Shown: positions 55,795 to 63,850 of the stretch, piece after piece
Numbering within the stretch: position 1 is the stretch's first letter
Layout of the letters: every line of letters begins with the position of its first letter
NCBI GenBank assembly: GCA_903970615.1
Contig: CAJCJH010000060.1
Location: forward strand, 1 to 64,000
Reading direction: 5' to 3'
Origin: Rhodospirillales bacterium
GTDB taxonomy: Bacteria > Pseudomonadota > Gammaproteobacteria > Nevskiales > Nevskiaceae
DNA: 64,000 nucleotides
The notes under the pieces: model-generated
What the model was told of the DNA's origin: nothing
What the model saw: the letters and a program-made list of their open reading frames with translations, nothing else
Databases searched by the model: none
Made by a program: the position numbers and the translations under genes

Positions 55795-55960
55795 GCGATG
55801 TGGCCGAATGTTTTCTGACTCTTCCTTCAAGCAGCAAGGGTGGGCAAAGCGTAGGTAGCGTCCCGCATGGGCTGCCTGGTTTGAGTGGGCAGATAAAGCC
55901 TGCCCAGCCCCTCGTATCTACCACTGCACCAGGGATGTATTATCGCCAGTGAGGGCAGTT

Positions 55961-55982
55961 GATCTCCGGGCAGATCATTTTT
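55961..55982 (+). terminator. weak terminator after the hypothetical gene
   Basis: GATCT / AGATC hairpin with a 6-base loop followed by A and five T's. The stem is only five base pairs. Upstream at 55886-55906 another hairpin, TGGGCAG / CTGCCCA, lies in a sequence with GGTGGGCAAAG-like words. I see no gene in 55795-56020. Confidence 0.35.
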
Positions 55983-56020
55983 CTTGAGTTGTGCTGAAGA
56001 AACTCAGGGAATCCCGACGC

Positions 56021-57865
56021 TCAGAACATCTCTGTCTTCACCACTTCCGGCGACACTTCCTTGACTTCCTCGCGTGCCGGAATCCAGTCGCCGGTAATCA
56101 TCTCGGCGTAACTGCGGCCGGGGCCGACCATCGGGTAGACGCCGGCATCCACATCGATCAGCACTTCGAGAAATGCCGGGCCTTCGAAGGCGATGAAATC
56201 GGCGATCACGCGCGGCAGGTCTTGGTTGCGATCGAGCCGCTGTGCCCACTCGAAGCCATCCGCCTGCGCGGCTTTGACGAAATCCTTCTTGTGCAGACTT
56301 TTGTCGCTGGCGGAAAAGCGGCCCTTGTGAAACAGCTTCTGCCATTGCCGCACCATGCCGTCGCCGAAGTTGTTCAGAACCACCACCTTGATCGGCAGGT
56401 TGTAGGTAGTGATGGTCTCCATTTCGCCGATATTCATGCGCACGCTGGCGTCGCCATCGATGTCGATGACGATCTTGCCCGGCTGCGCGAACTGCGCGCC
56501 GATGGCGGCAGGCAGGCCGAAGCCCATCGTGCCCATCGAACCGGAGGTAAGCCACAGCCGCGGTTGTTTGAAATCGAAATACTGCGCCGCCCACATCTGG
56601 TGCTGGCCCACACCGGTGGCGATGATGGCTTCGCCTTGGGTGATCTTGTTGATTTCTTCGATCACGGCATAGGGCTGGATCGCCTGTGCCTTGCGATCGA
56701 AATTCATCGCGTAGGTTTTTTTCAGTTCGGCGATGTGCCGGTGCCAGGTGCTGTAATCCGGCGCGAATTGGTGCGCTTCGGCGTAACCGCGCAATTGATC
56801 GAGCGCCCGGCGCATGTCGCCCACATGATGCCAATGCACGCGCTTGACCTTGTTGATTTCGGCGAGATCGACATCCAGATGCGCGATGTATTTGGCGCGG
56901 CGCGCGAACTTCCCTGGCACACCGGCCACTCGATCGTCGAAACGGCTGCCGACGGCGATCAGGAAATCGCAATCGTCGACCGCGTAATTCGCAAACGCGG
57001 TGCCGTGCATGCCGAGCATGTGCAGCGAGTGCGGCTGGGTAGTGTCGTAAGCGCCGAGGCCCATCAAGGTCATCGCCACCGGAATGCCGAGCGCATCGGC
57101 AAACGCGCGCAGGCTTTCGGAAGCGCCCGCTGAGATCACGCCGCCACCGGCATAGATCAAAGGGCGTTCGGCATGGCGCAGCAGTTCAAAGAAGCGTTGC
57201 TGCGAAGCCTTGTCGATATTGGCACTTTCGACCTTGTGCAGCCGCGCGCGATAGCCGGGAATCGGCAGCAGACCTTGTCCGGCGAAAGTCAGGCTGGCGT
57301 TCTGCACATCCTTCGGAATATCCACCACCACCGGCCCCGGCCGCCCGGTGCGTGCGATCTCGAACGCGGTACGCAGCGTCGCTTCCAGCTTGCTCGCGTC
57401 GGTGACCAGAAACACATGCTTGCAGCAGGCTGCCATGATGTTGCTGATCGGCGCTTCCTGGAACGCATCGGTGCCGATCGCTGCGGTTGGCACCTGGCCA
57501 CACAGCACCACGATCGGCACGGAATCCGCCATCGAATCGCGCACCGGCGTCACCGTATTGGTCGCACCCGGGCCGGAGGTGACGAGTGCCACACCGACCT
57601 TGCCGCTGGCGCGCGCATAGCCAGCGGCCATGAAGCCCGCGCCCTGCTCGTTGGCGGGCACGATCAGCGGTATCCTGTCGCCGCCTGCCGCTTCGCGGTG
57701 CTCGGAATTGAAGCGGAAAATCGCGTCGTAAGTCGGCAGGATCGCGCCGCCGGAATAGCCGAAAACGACATCGACACCCTCATCGGCCAACACCTGGACG
57801 ATGATATCGGCGCCCGTGAGAGTGGTGCCGGCGAGAGGGTGGGAAGGCGCTTCGAGTTTGGCGTT
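56021..57865 (-). CDS. ilvB: acetolactate synthase, large (catalytic) subunit
   Basis: Thiamine-diphosphate enzyme joining two pyruvates (or pyruvate and 2-oxobutanoate), the first common step to valine, leucine and isoleucine. The 614-residue product has VFGYSGGAILPTYDA, the TPP-activating Glu in VPANEQGAGFMAAGYARASG, and the TPP motif IDGDASVRMNIGEMETI ending VVVLNN. GTG 57865 is chosen over TTG 57898 because a TATAAA box at 57915-57910 would leave almost no leader for the latter. No ilvN or ilvM small-subunit gene, nor ilvC or leuA, is next to it. Confidence 0.9.
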   Translation of the reverse strand, partial: NAKLEAPSHPLAGTTLTGADIIVQVLADEGVDVVFGYSGGAILPTYDAIFRFNSEHREAAGGDRIPLIVPANEQGAGFMAAGYARASGKVGVALVTSGPGATNTVTPVRDSMADSVPIVVLCGQVPTAAIGTDAFQEAPISNIMAACCKHVFLVTDASKLEATLRTAFEIARTGRPGPVVVDIPKDVQNASLTFAGQGLLPIPGYRARLHKVESANIDKASQQRFFELLRHAERPLIYAGGGVISAGASESLRAFADALGIPVAMTLMGLGAYDTTQPHSLHMLGMHGTAFANYAVDDCDFLIAVGSRFDDRVAGVPGKFARRAKYIAHLDVDLAEINKVKRVHWHHVGDMRRALDQLRGYAEAHQFAPDYSTWHRHIAELKKTYAMNFDRKAQAIQPYAVIEEINKITQGEAIIATGVGQHQMWAAQYFDFKQPRLWLTSGSMGTMGFGLPAAIGAQFAQPGKIVIDIDGDASVRMNIGEMETITTYNLPIKVVVLNNFGDGMVRQWQKLFHKGRFSASDKSLHKKDFVKAAQADGFEWAQRLDRNQDLPRVIADFIAFEGPAFLEVLIDVDAGVYPMVGPGRSYAEMITGDWIPAREEVKEVSPEVVKTEMF

Positions 57866-57909
57866 CACGACGATTTGAGACCCGGATGAATCCAGCAAAA
57901 AGGGGCGCT

Positions 57910-57915
57910 TTTATA
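57910..57915 (-). promoter_or_regulatory. -10 box of the ilvB promoter
   Basis: TATAAA on the minus strand, 45 bases before the GTG start. No good -35 at the usual distance is seen (GACTTG at 16 bases is poor). A GGCGCGCC palindrome fills the spacer. An activator-dependent promoter is possible. Confidence 0.4.
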
Positions 57916-58084
57916 GCACGGCGCGCCGGTTCAAGTCCCGATTCGGCTGGATAAAAGCTGACTGATCGCGGCGATCGGCGAGTGCTCGCCAGTAATTCCG
58001 CGGCCGGGCGATGGCGTCCAGCTTCACCTCAATTAGCGCCGCCTTTTACCGACGTTTTGCCGCACAATGCGGCATCAAAACCAA

Positions 58085-58402
58085 ATGGCATCGGCCGAAA
58101 GCGAGAGGTTGACAATTTTCAGCTTCTCGCATCGCTTCGATCCCGCGATCGAAGCGATGCAAACCGCTGAGCAGAGTGCCCTGAAAGCGAAGAACGACCT
58201 GGAGCGGGTCACGGTCGAAGCACAGCAGAGAATCGCGCTGGCCGATGCCGCAGCGGAAACCATCAATATTCAGGCGCAGGCGATCAAGGAGCAGGGCGGT
58301 GCGGCTTATGTGCAGCTCAAGGCGATCGAAAAATGGAACAGACAATTGCCGCAGGTCAGCAGCTCGGCAACGCCGTTCATCAATCTGACGCCGGCCCAGT
58401 GA
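58085..58402 (+). pseudogene. C-terminal remnant of an SPFH/prohibitin-family protein
   Basis: The open frame gives about 105 residues. From LTIFSFSHRFDPAIEAMQTAEQ on, it matches the C-terminal part of prohibitin/HflC-like membrane proteins. A coiled-coil follows (AEQSALKAKNDLERVTVEAQQR, in part KAKNDLERVTVEAQQR), then ETINIQAQAIKEQGGAAYVQ and the family ending LKAIEKWNRQLPQ with TPFINL. The N-terminal membrane helix and the whole SPFH domain are missing. A stop lies in the same frame at 58034, so this is a decayed fragment. Homology is recognised by eye only. Confidence 0.65.
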
Positions 58403-58615
58403 AACTCTTGCGCTTATGCTGCGGTGTTTTTCAACGGTGTGGGCGGCGCGATCGGTGCGGTGTTTGAATCGGGAAAAAAGCGGCGTGCGCCTCGAACGCT
58501 CATCGCCAAAATTTTCCTCGGATATAACGCCAAATTTGCACTATTTCGCCGCGCGATCCGTTACCTTACGCCCGCGGAAGTTATCCGCAACATTTATTAA
58601 CCCCTGGGGAAGTTC

Positions 58616-58804
58616 ATGAACAAGATTATCGCTGCCGTTGTCGTCGCCTCGCTTGCGAGCCTGAGTTTTAGCGCGGTTGCCGCTCCGGCCCACAATCACC
58701 GCTCGAAAGCGCATCACACGCATCATCACGCACACAAGGCGCACGCCAGGCACACCGCGCACAAAACGCACAAAACCCACGCAAAGCACAAGAAGGCTGC
58801 TTAA
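58616..58804 (+). CDS. small secreted histidine-rich protein
   Basis: Protein of 62 residues with a classic signal peptide (MNKIIAAVVVASLASLSFSA, cleavage near AVAA). The mature peptide of about 39 residues contains 14 histidines and many Lys/Ala/Thr (for example HHTHHHAHKAHARH). GGGGAAG stands eight bases before the ATG and a terminator follows. It resembles acid-shock (Asr-like) peptides in size and basic Ala-rich character, but the His content suggests periplasmic metal binding or buffering. No regulator gene is adjacent. Confidence 0.8.
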   Translation: MNKIIAAVVVASLASLSFSAVAAPAHNHRSKAHHTHHHAHKAHARHTAHKTHKTHAKHKKAA

Positions 58805-58857
58805 AGTCTTTGCCGGGCGTCCCGCGACCCGGTGCGGCATTATGGTTGCTGTTCCCA

Positions 58858-58888
58858 CCGCAGGTTTTGCTGAGCCTGCGGTTTTTTT
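58858..58888 (+). terminator. rho-independent terminator of the histidine-rich protein gene
   Basis: Stem CCGCAGG / CCTGCGG (58858-58864, 58875-58881) followed by seven T's. It begins 53 bases after the stop codon. Nothing convincing is coded between here and 59073. Confidence 0.9.
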
Positions 58889-59073
58889 GACTCTGGATTC
58901 CAACGCGCCAGACTCGATCAGGGCTGTGAACGGCTACGAACTGCTGAAAGTCTCCGGCAAGGACCAAGGGCTGGATGCGCTGCGGCAGGAGATTTCTGCC
59001 CGCTTTTCGCGCGCGTCGAGAGCGGCGGTGCCTACGGTTGCTGAGGGCAAGTCTTCCTGAGCGGGCGTGGCTT

Positions 59074-60300
59074 TTAGCGCATGACCGCAGTTTTCATCGG
59101 CACCTGCGCTGTTGTTGCTGCTGGCGAATTCTGTTTTGCGATCGGTTCCGGCAGCGTTTGCGGTTCGGTCTGTGATTGATCCTGGGATTGCGACTGCCAT
59201 TGCGGCTGTGGGCTGAGTGTGTCGTGTACGAAGCGCAATTTTTCCACGGCGGTCGCCGATAGCACGAACGGGTAGGCATCCTTCAGGCCCAGGCCGCGAT
59301 TGAGGTTGTTGAGCAGGTAGGTCAGCGGGAACCAGCGTTCGATCATCTGCTCGAATGGCTGCGCGCAGGGGTTTTCGCGCATGGGTTGGGCTTGCAGGCG
59401 GGGTTCGTCGCTGCGTTGCGGATGCAGCGATAGGCCGCAGCCATCGGCCGTTTCGAGCGTGTCGGTGATGTGCAGGTAATGCGCCCAGGTTTCGGCCCAG
59501 TCTTCCCAGGGATGCGCGCTGGCATAGGCGGTGACGAAATGCTGCTGCCAGTCGGCTGGCGCGCCTTCTGCGTAATAGGCTTTCAGCGTCTCTGCGTAGT
59601 CTTGGCGTTCGTCGCCGAACTGCGCGCGAAAGGCTTCGAGACGATCGGAATCGCGGATCAGCCGATCCCAGTAAAAATGGCCGATCTCGTGACGCAAATG
59701 ACCTAGTAGCGTGCGATACGGCTCATGCATCAGCACACGGCGACGCTCGCGTTCGGCATCGTCCGCCTCGGCGATGTTGACGACAATCTTGCCGTTGTCA
59801 TGCCCGGTAAGCACGCGATGCGTGGGGTTCCCAGCGGTGCTTTCCGGCGGATCGTCCGCCAGAAAATCGAACATCACGCCGTGCTCGGGATCTTCCACTT
59901 TGCTGCGCACCGGTAGCTGCATTTCGAGCAGGCTGAAGATCAGGCGGCGCTTGGCGGTTTCCAGCCGGAACCAGGCATCGGCGTGGCCGGGCTGGTCGAG
60001 CGCGGGAATGGTTTGCGTGAGCCGGCAGGAAATGCAGAACGGATTCGGATCGTCCGCGTCGATCGCCCAGTTGCAGATGCTTTGGTTATCGTAATTCTGG
60101 CATTTGCGATAAAGCTTCGGCGCGGTTTCCGCTGGGCTATCGTTCGGCAAGGCACGTTTCCACAAGCTTTCGCCGGCGGGCGTGAGTGCGGTAACCGACG
60201 CCAAGGCGGGGACGAACGCCAGTTCGTGACCGCAATTCGCGCACTGCAGGTTCTCGAAGAAAACCACGTTCTGGCAGCTATCGCAATGGAAGATTTTCAT
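59074..60300 (-). CDS. zinc-ribbon and putative zinc-binding metallopeptidase-like protein
   Basis: Cytoplasmic protein of 408 residues in the putative zinc-binding peptidase family. The N-terminal zinc ribbon starts MKIFHCDSCQNVVFFENLQC with Cys6, Cys9, Cys20 and Cys23. A second cysteine set follows (RKCQNY, SICNWA, FCISC). The metallopeptidase part has HEIGHFYWDRL (HExxH at 204-208) and the downstream PWEDWAETWAHYLHI. A Gln/Ser/Pro-rich tail of about 40 residues ends the protein. ATG 60300 gives the conserved start, and an open extension of 15 codons is rejected. Proteolytic activity is predicted from HExxH, and substrates are unknown. Confidence 0.85.
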   Translation of the reverse strand: MKIFHCDSCQNVVFFENLQCANCGHELAFVPALASVTALTPAGESLWKRALPNDSPAETAPKLYRKCQNYDNQSICNWAIDADDPNPFCISCRLTQTIPALDQPGHADAWFRLETAKRRLIFSLLEMQLPVRSKVEDPEHGVMFDFLADDPPESTAGNPTHRVLTGHDNGKIVVNIAEADDAERERRRVLMHEPYRTLLGHLRHEIGHFYWDRLIRDSDRLEAFRAQFGDERQDYAETLKAYYAEGAPADWQQHFVTAYASAHPWEDWAETWAHYLHITDTLETADGCGLSLHPQRSDEPRLQAQPMRENPCAQPFEQMIERWFPLTYLLNNLNRGLGLKDAYPFVLSATAVEKLRFVHDTLSPQPQWQSQSQDQSQTEPQTLPEPIAKQNSPAATTAQVPMKTAVMR

Positions 60301-60609
60301 GATTTGCCGCGGGATCGAAGTGGGAATTAACGAGTCGGACAGCACAGCATCCGGCGAGTTGCGGCAACCGGCCGCTCGGAATGACGCGCGATACTGCGGC
60401 AGTCGAATTTCGGTGGCAAGCGGCGTGAGGACCAGGCTCGGCAGCGTGCCGCAAGCGGATGCTTGCGGTTTGCAATGATCTTCATCGAGGCCGGCTCAAG
60501 CCCAGATCAAGCTCAGCTCACGACCGGCCTAAGACCAGCCCAAGACCGGCAACTCCTCAAACGGAACCTGCGTTCGCAGTTAAAATCGAAGCAGGCCACC
60601 GAGACGACG
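60301..60609. other. 309-bp divergent intergenic region
   Basis: This region separates the metallopeptidase-like gene and the hydrolase, which diverge. At about 60490-60555 there is a run of imperfect short direct repeats built on AAGACC, ACCGGC and CAAGC words. No clear -35/-10 pair, terminator or RNA gene is seen. Confidence 0.3.
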
Positions 60610-61494
60610 ATGACTTCAACAGGTTCCGCCGCAAGCTTGCAAACGCCGCGCTACATCCAGGCCAACGGGCTTGAGTTCGCTTATCTGGAAGCGGGCAGCG
60701 GGCCGCTGGTGTTCGTGCTGCATGGATTTCCGGATACTGCGTGGAGTTTTGCGCCGCTGGTGCAACGCATCGCAGACGCCGGTTTTCACGCCGTTGCGCC
60801 GTTTTTGCGCGGCTATCCGCCGAGTGGTTTTCCGGATGACCGCGATTATTCGGTGGCCGCGCTTGGCCGCGATGTGATCGCGCTCGCCGAGCATTTCGGC
60901 GAGCAGAAAGTGCAGGTGGTGGGCCACGATTGGGGTGCGGCCACGGCCTACGCCGCCGCCGCGTTGCGGCCGGATCGCATCGCCGGCATCGTCGCTGCAG
61001 GCTTGCCGCATCTGCGCCGCTTTTTGCTGCGCCCTTCGCGTGCGCAGCTGCGCGCATCGCATTACATCTTCAAATTCCAGCTGCCGGGCTGGGCCGAGCG
61101 CCGCATTCCGAAGGATGATTTCATCTGGCTGCAGGAGCTGGTGCAAAGCTGGTCGCCGGGCTGGGAAATCCAGCAGGAAGGCTACTTCAACCCAGTGAAA
61201 GCCGCGTTTGCGCAGCCTGAGCATTTGCAGGCTGCGCTGAGCTATTACCGCGCGATACCGCGAATCCTGTTTCAGCGCGAAGCCTGGCAATTTCTGCTGC
61301 AACCCCTGCAGGTGCCGGCGCGGGTGATTTTCGGCGAAGCCGATGGCTGCATCCTGCCGCAGAGTTTCAGTGGCATGGAACATCTGTTTGGCGAGGAATT
61401 CGATCTGATCGGCTTGCCGTGCGGTCACTTCCTGCATCTGGAATCAGCTGATGCGTTCGCGTCGCTGGTGATCGAATTCATCAAGCGCCAATAG
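60610..61494 (+). CDS. alpha/beta hydrolase, epoxide hydrolase-like
   Basis: Cytoplasmic alpha/beta-fold hydrolase of 294 residues. The oxyanion motif is HGFPDTAWSF (38-47). The nucleophile is Asp107 in VVGHDWGAATAY, as in epoxide hydrolases and haloalkane dehalogenases rather than Ser esterases. The catalytic His is His273 in PCGHFLHLE, and an acid lies in IFGEADGCI. The HGFPD form favours epoxide hydrolase over dehalogenase. ATG 60610 gives a normal length, and the frame is open further upstream without homology. Confidence 0.88.
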   Translation: MTSTGSAASLQTPRYIQANGLEFAYLEAGSGPLVFVLHGFPDTAWSFAPLVQRIADAGFHAVAPFLRGYPPSGFPDDRDYSVAALGRDVIALAEHFGEQKVQVVGHDWGAATAYAAAALRPDRIAGIVAAGLPHLRRFLLRPSRAQLRASHYIFKFQLPGWAERRIPKDDFIWLQELVQSWSPGWEIQQEGYFNPVKAAFAQPEHLQAALSYYRAIPRILFQREAWQFLLQPLQVPARVIFGEADGCILPQSFSGMEHLFGEEFDLIGLPCGHFLHLESADAFASLVIEFIKRQ

Positions 61495-61625
61495 CCGGTT
61501 TATTCGCCGATTGAGTAATCCGCGAAAGTAATCCGCAAAACGATTGTCCTGCGCGGAATCCGCGCCGAAGAAATCAGCAGCGGCAAGTTCAAGCGCAGCG
61601 ATTGCCGCGCGGTAATCCGCAATAA

Positions 61626-61662
61626 AAAACCCGGCTCGATTTTATACCGGCCGGGATTTTTA
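61626..61662. terminator. bidirectional terminator (hydrolase / DUF4399 lipoprotein)
   Basis: Stem CCCGGC (61630-61635) / GCCGGG (61650-61655) has an A-run on its left (T's on the minus strand) and ATTTTT on its right. It lies between the two converging genes and is stronger for the minus-strand gene. Confidence 0.7.
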
Positions 61663-61688
61663 GCCGCCAGGCGGCTGACTTCGACGGC

Positions 61689-62195
61689 TTACTTCACCGT
61701 GATCGTAATCTTGTCCGAGACCACCGGCGGATCGAACGGCACGTGGCTGGAATCGGCGAATTCCAGCTGCAAGGTGTGGATGCCTGCGGGCAGCGTCAGC
61801 TCGGTTTCGGTTTGCGCCTTGCCGAAATGCTTGACGTTGTCGTTAGCCGGCAGCGGCGCATCCTGCGGCGGCAGATCGCTGTCGATAATCAGGTGATGAT
61901 GGCCGACGCCCGCATCCGGCGTACCGGCTGGCGCGAGCTTCAGCACATCCACGCCGAAGCCGACCTTGAACGGGCTGGTCACAGTATCGCCATCCTTGAT
62001 TCCGACGAAATAAACCTTGGCACCTTCCGGTGCCTTGGTCCGCGCCGCAGCGGGAGCGGGTGCGATGGTCGAGGCAGGCGCTGGCGGCGGCGCTGCAGCC
62101 GGTGCGGTTTCGGGAGTTTTCGAGCAGGCGGCCAGCGAAATCAGCGAAGCCAGCATTACCGATGAAGCGATTGAAGCAGCGTTGAGTTTGTTCAT
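61689..62195 (-). CDS. DUF4399 domain lipoprotein
   Basis: Lipoprotein of 168 residues with the signal SSVMLASLISLAACSKT (lipobox LAAC) and a Pro/Ala-rich linker. The DUF4399 domain follows: VYFVGIKDGDTVTSPFKVGF, GHHHLIIDSDLPP, FGKAQTETELTLPAGIHTL, with a final beta strand. The His triplet and domain fold are family features without a known function. ATG 62195 has AAGGA nine bases upstream. An open extension to 62261 would put 22 residues before the signal. Confidence 0.88.
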   Translation of the reverse strand: MNKLNAASIASSVMLASLISLAACSKTPETAPAAAPPPAPASTIAPAPAAARTKAPEGAKVYFVGIKDGDTVTSPFKVGFGVDVLKLAPAGTPDAGVGHHHLIIDSDLPPQDAPLPANDNVKHFGKAQTETELTLPAGIHTLQLEFADSSHVPFDPPVVSDKITITVK

Positions 62196-62391
62196 GCAAG
62201 GTGATCCTTGGGGGTTGACTGAAAACTCAGAATAGCCTGAACACGCGGCTTGCCGCATCACTTCGACAAGATCGCGTACAATAAGTTATATGTTTGTAGC
62301 GGCGCTCCGGTTGCGCCCCTGCTGTCGATCACCATCTTCTGCAGCAAACCGGCGGTGCGATCCAGCAACGCCACTTTCGACCCATTCCTGC

Positions 62392-62420
62392 CTGAACCGG
62401 TTCAGCGCTCGCGTAGAGCG
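62392..62420 (+). promoter_or_regulatory. structured leader of rhlE
   Basis: A perfect 14-base palindrome CTGAACCGGTTCAG (62392-62405) directly abuts a hairpin CGCTC-GCGTA-GAGCG (62406-62420). They end 15 bases before the AGGAG ribosome-binding site of rhlE. Promoter-like boxes (TACAAT at 62277) imply a leader of over 150 bases, a setting where RNA structure could control a helicase gene. Confidence 0.4.
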
Positions 62421-62445
62421 TCGTGTGGCGGTTTCAGGAGCTTTT

Positions 62446-63822
62446 ATGTTTTTTGCTGAATTGGGCCTCGCGCCCGAACTGTTGCGTGCCATTGCCGACG
62501 AGGGCTACACGCAGCCCACACCTATCCAGGCGCAGGCGATTCCGCTGGTGATCGCCGGCCGTGATCTGCTCGCTGCCGCGCAAACCGGCACTGGTAAAAC
62601 CGCCGCGTTTACTCTGCCGATTCTGCAAAAGCTGAATTCGGCTGTCGCCATAAATGGCCCGCGTTTGGCGCGCGTGCTGGTGCTGGTGCCCACGCGCGAA
62701 CTCGCCGCGCAGGTTGGCGAATCGGTGCGCACTTACGGTCGTCATTTGCCGGCGATGAAAACTGCGATCATTTTCGGCGGCGTTGGCATCAATCCGCAGA
62801 TCGACCTGCTGAAGCGCGGTGTCGACATCATCGTCGCCACGCCGGGCCGTTTGCTGGATCACGTGCAGCAGCGCACGGTGAACCTTTCCGGTATCCAGAT
62901 GCTGGTGCTGGACGAAGCCGACCGCATGCTCGACATGGGCTTCATCCGCGATATTCGCCGCGTGTTGACGGTGCTGCCGAAGCAGCGCCAGAACCTGCTG
63001 TTCTCGGCCACCTTCAACGGCGAAATCCGCAGCCTCGCCGAAGGCCTGCTGCACAATCCGGCGAGTGTTGAAGTGGCGCCGCGCAATTCCGCCGTCGAGT
63101 TGATTGCGCAGCGCGTGCATCCGGTCGACAAGGCGCGCAAGACTGCGCTGATCGCGCATCTGGTGAAAGCCGGCGATTGGAAGCAGGTGCTGGTATTCAC
63201 GCGCACCAAGCATGGCGCCAATCGTCTTGCCGAACAGCTGGTGCGCGAAGGCATTCAGTCGGACGCGATTCACGGCAACAAATCGCAGAACGCACGCACC
63301 CGCGCGCTGGCCGATTTCAAGGCCGGCAAGGTGCGCGTGCTGGTGGCGACCGACATCGCCGCGCGCGGCATCGATATCGACATGCTGCCGCACGTCATCA
63401 ATCACGAATTGCCGAATGTGCCGGAAGATTATGTGCATCGCATCGGTCGCACCGGCCGCGCCGGCAGCAGCGGCGAGGCGATTTCGCTGGTCAGCAGCGA
63501 CGAGCGCCAGCAATTGAAGGATATCCAGCGGCTGCTGCGCCGCGAAATTCCGTCTTCGATCATCGAAGGTTTCGGCCCCGGTTCCGCGCCTTCGCAGGCC
63601 GAGTTGGCGGCACGCGCCGTTCCGCTGACGCCGCGGCACGAAGATCCGCGCAAGCATGCAAACAACGGGCGCCGTAACGATTCCCGTAACAATCGGCCCG
63701 CTTCTGCAGGGGCGGGTCGCCGCCCGGGCTCGCCTTCCCCGGCAAAGCCTGCGCATTCCCACGGTCATCGGCAAGGTCAGCCGCAGCGCGATGCAGGCAG
63801 TCGCGCCGGCAAACCGCGCTGA
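62446..63822 (+). CDS. rhlE: DEAD-box RNA helicase, RhlE subfamily
   Basis: ATP-dependent RNA helicase of 458 residues acting in ribosome assembly or RNA turnover. Motifs in order are the Q motif ([13 protein letters not shown]), AQTGTGKT (45-52), [67 protein letters not shown] and [11 protein letters not shown] basic, Arg/Asn/Ser-rich disordered tail (from about 385) binds RNA non-specifically. AGGAG lies five bases before ATG 62446. An RRM protein gene follows 28 bases later. Confidence 0.95.
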   Translation: MFFAELGLAPELLRAIADEGYTQPTPIQAQAIPLVIAGRDLLAAAQTGTGKTAAFTLPILQKLNSAVAINGPRLARVLVLVPTRELAAQVGESVRTYGRHLPAMKTAIIFGGVGINPQIDLLKRGVDIIVATPGRLLDHVQQRTVNLSGIQMLVLDEADRMLDMGFIRDIRRVLTVLPKQRQNLLFSATFNGEIRSLAEGLLHNPASVEVAPRNSAVELIAQRVHPVDKARKTALIAHLVKAGDWKQVLVFTRTKHGANRLAEQLVREGIQSDAIHGNKSQNARTRALADFKAGKVRVLVATDIAARGIDIDMLPHVINHELPNVPEDYVHRIGRTGRAGSSGEAISLVSSDERQQLKDIQRLLRREIPSSIIEGFGPGSAPSQAELAARAVPLTPRHEDPRKHANNGRRNDSRNNRPASAGAGRRPGSPSPAKPAHSHGHRQGQPQRDAGSRAGKPR

Positions 63823-63850
63823 ATTTTCGATTTCAACAGGAGAAGCAAGA

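Noticed and set aside
55795-56020. Insertion sequence end or attachment site
   Set aside because: No transposase, no paired terminal repeats and no target duplication could be found. Only a weak impression of a repeat element remains.
58889-59060. Open stretch containing VSGKDQGLDALRQEI, reminiscent of the end of the GTPase domain of MnmE
   Set aside because: The likeness is a single short motif with no flanking homology, start or ribosome-binding site. Chance similarity is more likely.
60301-60609. CRISPR-like repeat array
   Set aside because: The repeats are very short, imperfect and not evenly spaced, and no cas gene is present.
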